Shown here: positions 50,044 through 59,860 of the stretch, in pieces
How the letters are laid out: the number at the start of each line of letters is the position of its first letter
Numbering within the stretch: position 1 is the stretch's first letter
DNA from: Paenibacillus sabinae T27
GTDB lineage: Bacteria; Bacillota; Bacilli; Paenibacillales; Paenibacillaceae
Reading direction: 5' to 3'
Length of the DNA stretch: 64,000 bases
NCBI RefSeq assembly: GCF_000612505.1
Contig: NZ_CP004078.1
Coordinates: 2,406,001 to 2,470,000, forward strand
Position numbers and translations under genes: made by a program
The notes under the pieces: model-generated
Database searches by the model: none
What the model was told of the DNA's origin: nothing
The model's input: the letters and a program-made list of their open reading frames with translations, nothing else

Positions 50044-52592
50044 TGGATATCGCCAAGGTTATCGTCGATGTTCCCGTTCGAAGCACCGACCGAACCTTCG
50101 ATTATTCGATTCCCGAGTCTTTTAAAGTATGGATTGAGGTGGGCAGCCGGGTGGCTGTTCCTTTCGGGCACCGGACGGTGCAGGGCTTTGTTGTATCCCT
50201 GGAATCCGGCGATATACGGACGATTAAGGGAATCAAGCCGATTCAGGAGGTGCTCGATCTCGTTCCGCCGCTCTCTCCGGAGCTGGTAGAGCTGGCGGAC
50301 TGGATTAGCGAGCGTTACGCCTGCCGCAGGATTTCTGCGCTGCAGGCTATGCTGCCGACGGCGCTTAAGGGCAAAGCCGAACGGCTTATTTCGCTTGGCG
50401 ACGCGGAACCGGAACCGGTAAATGAAGAGGAAACCTTGTTCCCCGATGAAGAATGGTTTCCCATCTTCCTGGGTACCGGCGGGGAGGAGAAAGAGATCGC
50501 CGACTTCGTTCGTCGGGGAGGCGAGGTGTCAATGAGACAGCTGACCCGGGCCTTTCCGGACGGAGCGGAGACGATCAAGTTCATGCTGCGGCGGGGCGTG
50601 CTGAGGGAAAGCCAGTCGATCAAGGATAAAATGGGCAAAAAAAAGCTCAAAGCGGTCGATCTGGCCATGGAGCCGGAATCCGCCCGTGAAGCGCTCAGCA
50701 AGCTTCCCGCCAGATCCGCCCGCCAGAAGGAAGTGCTGTCGTTCCTGATCGATATGGAGGCAGTGCTCCCCATGCCGCTCAAGGATGTCCTGTCTGCACT
50801 GCAGGTGACAGCCGGTACGGTAAAGGGACTTGAAGACAAAGGTCTGATTGAAATTACGGAAGTGGAAGTCTATCGTGATCCTTACCGGGGGAGAGACTTT
50901 AAGCCGAGCGATCCGCTCCCGCTAACTGGTGAGCAGCAGGCCGTATTCGATCGGATTATTGGCGCGGTTGAGCAGCAGCGTCATGAAGTCTTTCTGCTGC
51001 ACGGGGTAACGGGCAGCGGAAAGACGGAAATTTATCTTCAGTGCATCCAGCGATGCGTCGAACAGGGACGCCAGGCCATAGTCCTTGTTCCTGAAATTTC
51101 GCTGACACCGCAGATGGTGGAACGCTTCAAGGGCCGATTCGGCAGCGGGGTCGCGGTCATGCACAGCCGTTTGTCCTCCGGGGAGCGATATGACGAATGG
51201 CGCAAAATCCGCGAGGGCAAAGCGTCTGTTGCGGTCGGGGCCCGCTCGGCGGTATTTGCTCCTTTTAGCAATCTGGGCCTGATCATTATGGACGAAGAGC
51301 ATGAAACCTCCTACAAGCAGGAGGAGAATCCGAGATACCATGCGCGGGATGTGGCCGTCCGCCGGGCGATGCTTGGCGATGCGGCCGTCATCCTCGGGTC
51401 GGCGACGCCTTCGCTGGAGAGCTATTACGCTGCACGGTCCAAGAGCGACGATCTTTTCTCACCGGTACTGCTGGAGATGCCGAGCCGGGCGCTGGGCAAC
51501 CAGCTTCCGGCGGTTCAAATCGTGGACATGCGCGAGGAGCTGAAGGAAGGCAACCGCTCCATGTTCAGCCGCGCTCTTCACTCGGCGATTCAGAGCAGAC
51601 TGGAGCGGGGAGAGCAGACGGTGCTGCTGCTGAACCGAAGAGGCTTCTCGACCTTTGTGATGTGCCGAAGCTGCGGTTACGTCGCGGGCTGTCCCGAATG
51701 TGACATTTCACTGACCTATCACAGCCGCAGCAATAATTTGCGATGTCATTACTGCGGTCATGCGGAGCCGGCTCCGGAGATCTGCCCGGAATGCGGCAGC
51801 GAACATATCCGCTTCTTCGGAACGGGAACGCAGCGTGTAGAAGAAGAACTGGGCAAGCTGTTTCCGGGAATCCGGGTCATTCGGATGGATGTCGACACGA
51901 CGACCGAGAAAGGCTCGCACGAGAAGCTGCTCGGACAGTTCAGGGACAAAAAAGCCGACGTGCTGCTGGGCACGCAAATGGTAGCCAAAGGGCTTGATTT
52001 TCCCGATGTGACGCTGGTGGGCGTCATCACCGCGGACTCGGCGCTGAATCTTCCGGATTTCCGTGCGGCAGAGAAGACGTTTCAACTTCTCACACAGGTC
52101 GCCGGACGGGCGGGACGGCACACACTTCCGGGAGAGGTGCTGGTCCAGTCCTACACGCCTGACCATTATTCCATCGTTCATGCCAGCCGGCATGACTATG
52201 CTTCTTTTATAAAGGATGAACTGAAGCACCGCAAAGCGCTTCACTATCCGCCCTATTGCAGACTGATTCTGGTGACGGTGTCTCATGAGCAGATGCCGGT
52301 GGCGCTGCGGATGGCGGAGAACTACGCGATGAATATTCAGGGCAAAGCCCGTCAGCGCCGATGGTTCGGAAGTCTCGACAAGCTGACGGCCGATGGACTC
52401 GATCTTCTGGGCCCTGTCGCCTCCCCGCTGCCCCGGCTAAAAGGTAGATACCGCTTCCAGTGTATGGTGAAGTGGCGCGGAGCCATCGACGCCATTGGAC
52501 TGGCCCGCGAGGTAGCGGAGGAGCTGGAGGATTCGCTTCGCGACCCGGTGCTTCAATTAAGTATTGACGTCGACCCTCAAATGTTGATGTAG
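50043..52592 (+). CDS. priA: Primosomal replication restart helicase PriA
   Basis: Helicase that reloads the replicative machinery at stalled forks. It is 849 residues. The DNA-binding N-terminus (VIVDVPVRSTDRTFDYSIPE) leads to the SF2 core with Walker A GVTGSGKTEIYLQ, DEEH box IIMDEEHETSYKQ, GSATPS, and a Zn-binding insert with eight cysteines (CRSCGYVAGCPECD, then CHYCGHAEPAPEICPECG). AGRAGRHTLPGEV is motif VI. It starts at the last base of coaBC, so translation is coupled. It is longer than E. coli PriA (732) because of the region 120-250, as in other Bacillales. Confidence 0.96.
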   Translation: MDIAKVIVDVPVRSTDRTFDYSIPESFKVWIEVGSRVAVPFGHRTVQGFVVSLESGDIRTIKGIKPIQEVLDLVPPLSPELVELADWISERYACRRISALQAMLPTALKGKAERLISLGDAEPEPVNEEETLFPDEEWFPIFLGTGGEEKEIADFVRRGGEVSMRQLTRAFPDGAETIKFMLRRGVLRESQSIKDKMGKKKLKAVDLAMEPESAREALSKLPARSARQKEVLSFLIDMEAVLPMPLKDVLSALQVTAGTVKGLEDKGLIEITEVEVYRDPYRGRDFKPSDPLPLTGEQQAVFDRIIGAVEQQRHEVFLLHGVTGSGKTEIYLQCIQRCVEQGRQAIVLVPEISLTPQMVERFKGRFGSGVAVMHSRLSSGERYDEWRKIREGKASVAVGARSAVFAPFSNLGLIIMDEEHETSYKQEENPRYHARDVAVRRAMLGDAAVILGSATPSLESYYAARSKSDDLFSPVLLEMPSRALGNQLPAVQIVDMREELKEGNRSMFSRALHSAIQSRLERGEQTVLLLNRRGFSTFVMCRSCGYVAGCPECDISLTYHSRSNNLRCHYCGHAEPAPEICPECGSEHIRFFGTGTQRVEEELGKLFPGIRVIRMDVDTTTEKGSHEKLLGQFRDKKADVLLGTQMVAKGLDFPDVTLVGVITADSALNLPDFRAAEKTFQLLTQVAGRAGRHTLPGEVLVQSYTPDHYSIVHASRHDYASFIKDELKHRKALHYPPYCRLILVTVSHEQMPVALRMAENYAMNIQGKARQRRWFGSLDKLTADGLDLLGPVASPLPRLKGRYRFQCMVKWRGAIDAIGLAREVAEELEDSLRDPVLQLSIDVDPQMLM

Positions 52593-52638
52593 CGCCGTTT
52601 TGGCATAATCTATTCAAAAACAGGAAGGTGTTAGCGAA

Positions 52639-53124
52639 ATGGCGATACGTATAATCGTGAAAGAGCCTGACGAAGTGCTTCACAAAATAGCAAAACCGGT
52701 AACTAAAATTACGCCCAACGTCCAAAAGCTTCTGGACGATATGGCCGATACGATGTATGACGCCGAGGGCGTCGGTCTCGCCGCGCCGCAGGTCGGCATT
52801 CTCAAAAGGCTGATCGTGGTGGATGCCGATGAGGAGCATGGGTTGATTAAAATGATCAATCCCGAAATCATCAAATCCGAGGGCGAGCAGCTCGGTCCTG
52901 AAGGCTGCCTCAGCATTCCGGGCCTCAACGGAGACGTCCGCCGTGCGGAGACGGTAACCGTCCGGGGACTTGACCGGGAAGGCAATGAGATTACCATTAC
53001 GGGAAGCGGGCTGCTGGCCCGGGCGTTTCAGCATGAAATCGACCACCTTAACGGCGTGCTGTTCACAGATGTCGCGGAGAAGGTATACGACAGCAATGCG
53101 GAACGCAGCCGGACCGAGGAGTGA
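52639..53124 (+). CDS. def: Peptide deformylase
   Basis: Removes the formyl group from new proteins. It is 161 residues. All three motifs are present: [18 protein letters not shown] with the metal-ligand cysteine, and QHEIDHLNG with the two His ligands and catalytic Glu. ACAGGAAGGTG stands 8-10 bases before the ATG. The stop lies 5 bases before the fmt ATG, inside the fmt ribosome site. The def-fmt pair is conserved widely, as the two enzymes act on the two ends of formylmethionine use. Confidence 0.97.
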   Translation: MAIRIIVKEPDEVLHKIAKPVTKITPNVQKLLDDMADTMYDAEGVGLAAPQVGILKRLIVVDADEEHGLIKMINPEIIKSEGEQLGPEGCLSIPGLNGDVRRAETVTVRGLDREGNEITITGSGLLARAFQHEIDHLNGVLFTDVAEKVYDSNAERSRTEE

Positions 53125-53129
53125 AGGAA

Positions 53130-54101
53130 ATGAAGATTGTGTTCATGGGCACACCCGCTTTTGCGGTGCCCTGCCTTCAAATGCTTGTGGAGGAAGGCTA
53201 TGAGGTAGTAGCCGTCGTTACCCAGCCGGACCGGCCCCAGGGAAGAAAGAAGACGCTGACCCCTTCACCAGTCAAAGCGGCTGCTGAAGCGCTTGGCCTA
53301 CCCGTTCTTCAGCCGGAACGAATGCGCCGGCCGGAGGCGGTAGCTGAGCTTGCCGCTTATGAGCCGGAGCTGATTGTAACGGCCGCCTACGGGCAGATTC
53401 TGCCCAAGGCCGTGCTGGATTTGCCTGCCAAAGGCTGCGTGAACGTACACGGGTCGCTACTTCCGAAGTACCGGGGAGGAGCGCCGATTCAGCGCAGCAT
53501 TATCAACGGAGAAAGCGTAACGGGCGTTACGCTGATGTACATGGCGGAAGGACTTGATACGGGAGACATGATCGCCAAGGTTGAGGTCCCGATTGAGAAT
53601 GATGATACTTCAGGAACGCTGTTTGAGAAGCTGAGTCTCGCCGGACGGGATTTGCTGAAGGCCCAGATGCCGCGCCTGCTGGCAGGACCTGTACCGGCGG
53701 AAACGCAGGATGACAGTCAGGCAACTTATGCACCCAACTTGACCCGGGAGGATGAGCGGATCGACTGGACCGCAGAATCTCGCGCCATTTATAACCAAAT
53801 CCGCGGCCTTGTCCCTTTCTCGGGCGCTTTTACCCTGTGGAACGGAGAGACGTTCAAAGTATGGGCGGCCGCCAATCCCGACAACACAGCTCTTTCCGGA
53901 ATACTCATTCTGGAAGAAGGTTCCGGAGAAGCCGAGACCGTGCCGGGAACGGTGCTGGCGGTCGGCCCTGCCGGCGTTGAAGTGAAGACCGGCGATGGAA
54001 GTCTGCTGCTTCTGACCGTTCAGCCGGCCGGCAAGAAGGCAATGAGCGCGGCCGACTTCACGCGCGGCGCAGCGATGAAGCCCGGAACGGTGCTGGAATG
54101 A
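53130..54101 (+). CDS. fmt: Methionyl-tRNA formyltransferase
   Basis: Formylates initiator Met-tRNA using 10-formyl-THF. It is 323 residues. MKIVFMGTPAFAVPCL, VVTQPDRPQGRKKTLTPSPVK, and the catalytic block GCVNVHGSLLPKYRGGAPIQRSI (Asn, His, and later Asp in EGLDTGDMI) are clear, with the C-terminal OB-like domain. ATG 53130 is 8 bases after GGAG; a GTG at 53121 would sit inside that site. Its stop overlaps the next ATG (ATGA). Confidence 0.97.
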   Translation: MKIVFMGTPAFAVPCLQMLVEEGYEVVAVVTQPDRPQGRKKTLTPSPVKAAAEALGLPVLQPERMRRPEAVAELAAYEPELIVTAAYGQILPKAVLDLPAKGCVNVHGSLLPKYRGGAPIQRSIINGESVTGVTLMYMAEGLDTGDMIAKVEVPIENDDTSGTLFEKLSLAGRDLLKAQMPRLLAGPVPAETQDDSQATYAPNLTREDERIDWTAESRAIYNQIRGLVPFSGAFTLWNGETFKVWAAANPDNTALSGILILEEGSGEAETVPGTVLAVGPAGVEVKTGDGSLLLLTVQPAGKKAMSAADFTRGAAMKPGTVLE

Positions 54102-55516
54102 GGCCGTCCGGTAACCACCGGGGCGGCAAGGGCGGCCGCGGACCGGGGGAGGCTCGCAGCGCCCGCCCGGTTACGGCAAGGGAAACCGCACTTGATGTGC
54201 TCGTGCGTGTCGAGCAGGAAGGCGCATACAGCAATCTTCTGCTTAATGCCAGCCTGCAAAAAGCAGGGCTGTCCCGTGAAGATGCGGGACTTGTGACGGA
54301 GCTGGTATATGGCACGATTTCAAGACTGAATACGCTGGACTTTATACTGGAAGACTTCGTAAGCAAAGGAACGCGCAAGCTTCAGCCCTGGGTGCGCTGC
54401 CTGCTTCGGATGAGCTTGTATCAAATCGTATACCTTGACCGGATTCCGCCTCACGCCGCTGTGAACGAGGCGGTCAATTTGGCCAAGAAGCGGGGGCATC
54501 AGGGAATATCGGGCATGGTCAACGGCGTTCTCCGCAGCGCGCTGCGTGCAGGAGAACTTCCCAAGCTGCCTGAAACACTTGATGATGCCGAGCGCATTTC
54601 CCTGAAACATTCGCATCCCCTGTGGATGGTCAAGGATTGGATTCGGCAATATGGCCAAGCTGCTGCCGAAGACATTTGCCGGGCCAATAATGAGCCTCCC
54701 GCTGTCAGTGTGCGGGTGAACACTACGATGACGACCCGGGACAAGCTTCTGGAGGAGATGCGAAGCGAAGGGCTCGAAGCGGCTCCTTCTCTGCTTAGTC
54801 CCTATGGGATTGTCGTCAAAGGAGGCGGCAATCTCGCTTTATCCTCCTGGTATCGGGACGGAGTCCTGTCCATTCAGGATGAGAGCTCGATGCTCGTCGC
54901 CGAAGCGGTGGCGCCTGAGCCGGGAATGACCGTGCTCGACTGCTGCTCGGCGCCGGGCGGAAAGACGTCGCATATGGCCGAGCTGATGAAGGACCGGGGC
55001 ACGGTAATCGCGAGTGATCTTCATGAGCATAAGGTTTCGCTTGTGCGCGAACAGGCCCAAAGGCTCGGTTTGGAGTCCGTCAAAGCGATTGCAACGGATG
55101 CTCTGCTTCTGAAGGAGCGATATGCTCCCATGACCTTTGACCGGATTTTGCTGGACGCCCCATGCTCGGGACTCGGCGTGATCCGGCGTAAGCCGGATTT
55201 GAAATGGAGCAAGAGCTCCGAGGATGTAGCAAGCATTTCCGAACTGCAAAGAGAGCTGCTGGAGTCCGTTTCAGGGCTTCTGAAACCGGGCGGTGTCCTG
55301 GTGTATAGCACCTGCACGATCGAGAGTGCCGAGAATGAGGAGACGGTTGGTGATTTTTTGCGGCGCAACCCGCAGTTTACGTCAGCTGACCGCGATACGC
55401 CTCTAGGCGGGCGCCTCCGCGATCTTCTTTCCTCAGATGCCCCCGGAATACAGATCCTTCCCCATAATTTCGGCAGTGACGGTTTTTATATCGCGGCTCT
55501 GCGGCGAATGTCCTGA
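54098..55516 (+). CDS. rsmB: 16S rRNA (cytosine-967-C5)-methyltransferase RsmB
   Basis: Methylates C967 of 16S rRNA. It is 472 residues. An N-terminal NusB-like helical domain ([27 protein letters not shown]) precedes a Rossmann methyltransferase: [19 protein letters not shown] is the SAM-binding motif, [20 protein letters not shown] is motif IV with its cysteine, and [15 protein letters not shown] holds the catalytic cysteine. It overlaps fmt by 4 bases. The first 25 residues (Arg/Gly-rich) are an extension. It is the last gene of the operon, closed by a strong terminator. Confidence 0.95.
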   Translation: MRPSGNHRGGKGGRGPGEARSARPVTARETALDVLVRVEQEGAYSNLLLNASLQKAGLSREDAGLVTELVYGTISRLNTLDFILEDFVSKGTRKLQPWVRCLLRMSLYQIVYLDRIPPHAAVNEAVNLAKKRGHQGISGMVNGVLRSALRAGELPKLPETLDDAERISLKHSHPLWMVKDWIRQYGQAAAEDICRANNEPPAVSVRVNTTMTTRDKLLEEMRSEGLEAAPSLLSPYGIVVKGGGNLALSSWYRDGVLSIQDESSMLVAEAVAPEPGMTVLDCCSAPGGKTSHMAELMKDRGTVIASDLHEHKVSLVREQAQRLGLESVKAIATDALLLKERYAPMTFDRILLDAPCSGLGVIRRKPDLKWSKSSEDVASISELQRELLESVSGLLKPGGVLVYSTCTIESAENEETVGDFLRRNPQFTSADRDTPLGGRLRDLLSSDAPGIQILPHNFGSDGFYIAALRRMS

Positions 55517-55523
55517 AATTCAT

Positions 55524-55568
55524 AAATTCCTGCGTGCGGATCACCTCCGCTGCGCAGGAATTTTTTTG
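55524..55568 (+). terminator. Terminator after rsmB
   Basis: AATTCCTGCG pairs with CGCAGGAATT, with an inner GCGGA/TCCGC stem, followed by TTTTTTT. Confidence 0.92.
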
Positions 55569-55642
55569 CCCAGAAACCGGGCCCAACGCCTTAAAAATAT
55601 GCGCTGTCCCGCGATTTCTTTTACCCTTTGTGAGATTTATGT

Positions 55643-55648
55643 TAAAAT
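55643..55648 (+). promoter_or_regulatory. Likely -10 box for rlmN
   Basis: TAAAAT about 58 bases before the chosen rlmN start, just after the rsmB terminator. The -35 is weak. It also argues against translation starting at the ATG at 55656. Confidence 0.35.
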
Positions 55649-55706
55649 AGGCAGGATGACAAAGCATTATGACTATCCAGAAGAAAGTACAGGTGCGAAT
55701 AAAATA

Positions 55707-56747
55707 ATGAAACCTTTAATATATGATTTTACTCTTGAAGAGCTGTCCCAGTGGGCCAAAGACAACGGAGAGCCGGCTTTTCGCGGAGGACAGATTTTTG
55801 ATTGGCTGTACGTTAAGCGGGTGACCGACTTTGAATCGATGAGCAACCTGTCGAAGACGCTGCGGGCAAAGCTGAGTGATCAGTTCTCAATAAACGCGCT
55901 TTCAGAGATCACCAGGCTGGAGTCGAAGGACGGAACGGTGAAATTTCTGTTCGGCCTGCATGATGACCATGCGATTGAGACGGTTATTATGAAGCATAAT
56001 TACGGCAACAGCGTATGTGTAACGACACAGGTGGGCTGCAGAATCGGCTGTACCTTTTGCGCCTCCACGCTCGGCGGACTGAAGCGGGATTTGACGGCTG
56101 GCGAAATTGTAGCCCAGGTTGTCCGTTCCCAGCAGATTTTAGATACCCGGGGCGAGCGCGTCAGCAGCATTGTCATTATGGGAACGGGAGAGCCGTTTGA
56201 AAATTACGACGCTACAATGCGGTTTCTGCGGCTAATGATTCATGAAAAAGGATTAAATATCGGCCAGCGGCATATAACGGTATCAACGAGCGGGATTGTC
56301 CCGAGTATTTATAAATTTGCAGAGGAGGATACCCAGATTAATCTGGCGATCTCCATCCATGCCCCGAATGATGCGCTTCGTTCGAAGCTGATGCCAGTCA
56401 ACCGGCGTTATCCTTTTGATGAGGTGATGGAGTCGCTGCGTTATTATCAGGCAAAGACGGGACGGCGCATCAGCTTTGAATATGCGCTGATCGGCGGCGT
56501 CAACGACCGGCCGGAGCACGCGGAAGAGCTTGCCGGGGTGCTGAAGAACATGCTGTGCCATGTCAATCTGATTCCGGTCAACCATGTGCCGGAACGTAAG
56601 TATGTCCGCACCTCCCGCAACGATATTTTTCAGTTTCAGCGGATTCTGGCCGACCAAGGCGTCAATGTGACGATACGACGGGAACAGGGCCATGATATCG
56701 CGGCCGCATGCGGACAGCTGCGTGCCAAACATATGGAGTTGAGGTGA
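55707..56747 (+). CDS. rlmN: Dual-specificity rRNA/tRNA adenine-C2 methyltransferase RlmN
   Basis: Radical SAM enzyme that methylates A2503 in 23S rRNA and A37 in some tRNAs. About 346 residues. [34 protein letters not shown] with the CxxxCxxC cluster, [49 protein letters not shown] and [12 protein letters not shown], with the second active cysteine, are family marks. ATG 55707 is preferred with AGGTG 11 bases upstream; ATG 55656 would be only about 10 bases after the -10 box. It begins the rlmN-prpC-prkC-rsgA-rpe run. Confidence 0.94.
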   Translation: MKPLIYDFTLEELSQWAKDNGEPAFRGGQIFDWLYVKRVTDFESMSNLSKTLRAKLSDQFSINALSEITRLESKDGTVKFLFGLHDDHAIETVIMKHNYGNSVCVTTQVGCRIGCTFCASTLGGLKRDLTAGEIVAQVVRSQQILDTRGERVSSIVIMGTGEPFENYDATMRFLRLMIHEKGLNIGQRHITVSTSGIVPSIYKFAEEDTQINLAISIHAPNDALRSKLMPVNRRYPFDEVMESLRYYQAKTGRRISFEYALIGGVNDRPEHAEELAGVLKNMLCHVNLIPVNHVPERKYVRTSRNDIFQFQRILADQGVNVTIRREQGHDIAAACGQLRAKHMELR

Positions 56748-56753
56748 GATCTT

Positions 56754-57530
56754 TTGATCAGAACAGTTCATGCCAGCGATATTGGACGGGTGCGCTCCGT
56801 CAATGAAGATTCGGTCTGGACCGGTGTGACGGCTCACGGCTATACGCTCGGTATTATTGCCGACGGAATGGGCGGACATTTGGCAGGCGATACCGCCAGC
56901 CGCCTTGCGCTTGAATCCATCCGTGACAATCTGGATGGCCTCGCGCCCGGTCTGGAGGGAGAAGCTTTGAGCACCGCCCTGTCTAATGCAATCAGTGAAG
57001 CCAATGATACCGTCTTTAATCAGGCAGCAAGCGACGACCGTTACCACAATATGGGGACGACCGTCGTTTCCGTGCTGCTTGCCGGGCAGTCGGGGTACAT
57101 TGGCCACATTGGAGACAGCAGAGCTTACATAATCCAGGACGGCAAAGCGAAGCAATTGACCGATGATCATACGCTGGTAAATGAGCTGTTCAAAAATGGC
57201 CAGATCAGTCTTGAGGAGCTGGATACCCATCCGCGCCGCAACGTTCTTACACGCGCGCTTGGTACGGACGAGGACATCAAGACCGATCTGCTTCCAATAA
57301 AGCTTGAGCCGGGTGAAGTGCTGCTGCTGTGCAGCGACGGTTTGAGCAATTTTGTCAGCGCCGAGCATCTGGGGAAGGTTGCCGGGCTGCAGGAAATATC
57401 GCTTAAGGAAAGAGCGGACCGATTGCTACAGCTGGCACTGCTTGCCGGCGGCGGCGACAACATCAGCGTCGCTATGTTAGAACATCAAGAGGAGGCCGCT
57501 GTGCCCGAATCAAAGGAGTGGGATAGATGA
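56754..57530 (+). CDS. prpC: PP2C-type protein phosphatase PrpC (Stp)
   Basis: Reverses phosphorylation by the PASTA kinase. It is 258 residues. Metal-binding motifs are ASDIGRVRSVNEDSVW, IIADGMGGHLAGD, STALSNAISEAND, GDSRAYIIQDGKAKQLTDDHT, VLTRALGTD, and LLLCSDGLSNFV with GGGDNISVAML. All aspartates are in place. The start is TTG, with GAGGTGAGA upstream. It overlaps prkC by 4 bases (ATGA), so the phosphatase and kinase are made in step. Confidence 0.96.
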   Translation: MIRTVHASDIGRVRSVNEDSVWTGVTAHGYTLGIIADGMGGHLAGDTASRLALESIRDNLDGLAPGLEGEALSTALSNAISEANDTVFNQAASDDRYHNMGTTVVSVLLAGQSGYIGHIGDSRAYIIQDGKAKQLTDDHTLVNELFKNGQISLEELDTHPRRNVLTRALGTDEDIKTDLLPIKLEPGEVLLLCSDGLSNFVSAEHLGKVAGLQEISLKERADRLLQLALLAGGGDNISVAMLEHQEEAAVPESKEWDR

Positions 57531-59740
57531 TCGGTCACGAGTTGGGAGGCCGTTACCAAGTCATCGAGCGAATCGGTGGAGGGGGTATGGCCCTTGTATA
57601 CAGGGCGCATGATATTCTGCTCAACCGTAACGTCGCTATTAAAGTTTTACGCAATCAATTTGTACATGATGAAGAATTTATTCGCCGGTTCCGGCGGGAG
57701 GCTCAATCCGCCGCATCCCTCTCTCATCCCAATGTGGTCAGCATCTATGACGTGGGGCAGGAAGATGAAATTCATTATATTGTTATGGAGTACGTTGAAG
57801 GTAAGAATCTGAACGAAATCATCAAGGAGAGGGCTCCGCTGCAGGTGGATGAAGCGGTAAGAATCGCCACTCAAATCTGCGACGCGCTGGATCATGCCCA
57901 TCAGAACCAGATTATCCACCGGGACATCAAGCCGCATAATATCCTGATCGGGCGAAACGGCCGGGTTAAGGTAACGGATTTCGGGATCGCCCGCGCGGTG
58001 ACGTCGACGACCATTACCCAGACCGGTTCGGTTGTCGGTTCGGTGCATTATTTTTCCCCGGAGCATGCCAAGGGGGTAACCACCGGCGAAAAATCGGACC
58101 TGTACTCGCTCGGCATCGTGATTTATCAAATGCTGACGGGCAGCCTCCCCTTTCTGGGCGAGAGTCCGATCAGCGTAGCGCTGAAGCATTTGCAGGAGGA
58201 ATTCGAGGAACCTCGCAAGCTGAATCCGATGATTCCCCAGAGTGTGGAGAACATCATTCTCAAATCAATGCGCAAGAATCCCGAGGAACGATACCAGTCC
58301 GCCAAGGAGATGCTTCAGGATCTGGAAACCTGTCTGCTGCCGGAACGCCGAAGCGAGCCAAAGCTGACTTTTGCCGACGACGATGAGGACAGGACGAGGG
58401 TCATGCCCGCGATCAAGCCGATTCCCAAGGGCCTCGGTGCGCGAGGGGCTGTCGAAGACCGGATGATCCGTGACGAAGATGCGCCATCTTCCAGCAAGAG
58501 AAAAGGCTGGGGGAAACCCACGCTATGGATTGGGCTGACGCTTTTGCTCCTTCTGGCGATGCTCAGTGTAGTATGGTATGTTAACGCGAAGCTGGTTGTC
58601 CCTGAAGTTACGGTCCCGAAGCTGGTCAATCTTTCGCTGGACGACGCCAAAGCCAAACTTACCGAAGTCGGGCTCGTTCTGGAAGAGCCGGTTACAACTC
58701 AATACAACCCTAACTTTGCCGAAGGCATCGTCTTTGAGCAGAGCAAGGAGCCGGATACGACAGTCAAAGAAGGAACGACCATCGCGCTTAAGGTAAGCAT
58801 CGCCAAACCGCTGTCGGCCATGCCGAATCTTACCGGAATGACTTATGACGAAGCGGTGAACGCCCTGCTGGCTCAGGGAATGGAGCAGAGCCGGATTACC
58901 CAGGTCAGCGAATTCAGTGCGGAGGTTCAGGCAGGCCAGGTTCTTAGGCAGAACCCGACCTCCGGAAGCGAATATGACCCGGACACGGCAACCGTCTCCA
59001 TCACCGTCAGCAAGGGGCAGGAGACCGTCACTACCCCGGACCTGACCGGGCTTTCCGAAGCGGAGGCGAAAGCCAAGCTTGAAGAGGCGGGTCTGGCTCT
59101 CGGCGATGTGAAGAGTGAATCCAGTTTCACTGTTGAAAAAGGAAAGGTAACGAAGCAGTGGCCGTATGAAAAAGGCGCCTCGGCGCCGCCCGGCGAGAAA
59201 ATCACTATTTACATCAGTGACGGCTATCCGCCGGAAGCGCTGGAATACACGTTCAACCTGCCGGTTTCGCCGGTTCAGGAAGGCAAGAAGACCAAGATCA
59301 GGATTGAGTACGCCGATGCGCGCAACAATGGCGAGAATCAGGATTGGGGAACCCGCACGATCAGCCGGACCCAAGTTTTGTCGGTGAATCTGGTGCTTGC
59401 TCCCAACAAGGATGGGGCAGTCATTTTGTACCGTGACGGGGAGTTCTTCGATACGTATCCCGTTTCGTACATGGATGCCAAGAACGGTACGGTGCAGATT
59501 CCCGAAGCTTCTCCGGTTGAGCCGTCGCCGTCACCGACCCAGACGCCTTCGGAGGCGCCCACCAACGGCGAGCCGACGGGTGATCCGGCAGCCGCGCCCG
59601 GTACGGGGAGCAACCCGCCGGATACTGGGGACGGCTCAGCTGTCAACCAGACGGGAGGCAGTGCTTCCCAGGTTGTCACAGGCATGAATACTTCAAATCC
59701 TGCCGATAAAGGTAAAAAAGACAAACCGAAACAGAAATAA
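57527..59740 (+). CDS. prkC: Ser/Thr protein kinase PrkC with three PASTA domains and a long Ser/Thr/Pro tail
   Basis: Membrane kinase that senses peptidoglycan fragments and helps spore germination and wall control. It is 737 residues. The Hanks kinase has the glycine loop RIGGGGMALVYRA, IHRDIKPHNILI (catalytic Asp near 133), and TDFGIARA, then a juxtamembrane stretch and one helix (TLWIGLTLLLLLAMLSVVWYV, about 330-350). Three PASTA repeats follow, starting VTVPKLVNLSLDDAKAKL, AMPNLTGMTYDEAVNALL, and VTTPDLTGLSEAEAKAKL. The end has an Ig-like part (YTFNLPVSPVQEGKKTKIRIEY) and a low-complexity PSPSPTQTPSEAP tail. It overlaps prpC. Confidence 0.95.
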   Translation: MIGHELGGRYQVIERIGGGGMALVYRAHDILLNRNVAIKVLRNQFVHDEEFIRRFRREAQSAASLSHPNVVSIYDVGQEDEIHYIVMEYVEGKNLNEIIKERAPLQVDEAVRIATQICDALDHAHQNQIIHRDIKPHNILIGRNGRVKVTDFGIARAVTSTTITQTGSVVGSVHYFSPEHAKGVTTGEKSDLYSLGIVIYQMLTGSLPFLGESPISVALKHLQEEFEEPRKLNPMIPQSVENIILKSMRKNPEERYQSAKEMLQDLETCLLPERRSEPKLTFADDDEDRTRVMPAIKPIPKGLGARGAVEDRMIRDEDAPSSSKRKGWGKPTLWIGLTLLLLLAMLSVVWYVNAKLVVPEVTVPKLVNLSLDDAKAKLTEVGLVLEEPVTTQYNPNFAEGIVFEQSKEPDTTVKEGTTIALKVSIAKPLSAMPNLTGMTYDEAVNALLAQGMEQSRITQVSEFSAEVQAGQVLRQNPTSGSEYDPDTATVSITVSKGQETVTTPDLTGLSEAEAKAKLEEAGLALGDVKSESSFTVEKGKVTKQWPYEKGASAPPGEKITIYISDGYPPEALEYTFNLPVSPVQEGKKTKIRIEYADARNNGENQDWGTRTISRTQVLSVNLVLAPNKDGAVILYRDGEFFDTYPVSYMDAKNGTVQIPEASPVEPSPSPTQTPSEAPTNGEPTGDPAAAPGTGSNPPDTGDGSAVNQTGGSASQVVTGMNTSNPADKGKKDKPKQK

Positions 59741-59766
59741 AATTGATTTGACAAATAATTCCCTGA

Positions 59767-59797
59767 GCAAGAGCGGCCGATTATCAGCCGCTCTTGC
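59767..59797 (+). other. Strong hairpin between prkC and rsgA
   Basis: GCAAGAGCGGC and GCCGCTCTTGC form a perfect 11-bp stem around CGATTATCA, but AGTAAACGG follows rather than a U-run. It is perhaps an mRNA processing or stability hairpin, not a classical terminator. Confidence 0.6.
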
Positions 59798-59860
59798 AGT
59801 AAACGGAGTTAAAGATTTGCCAGAATGTAAGCCAAATCGAAGAGAGGAAGGCTTTATCAT

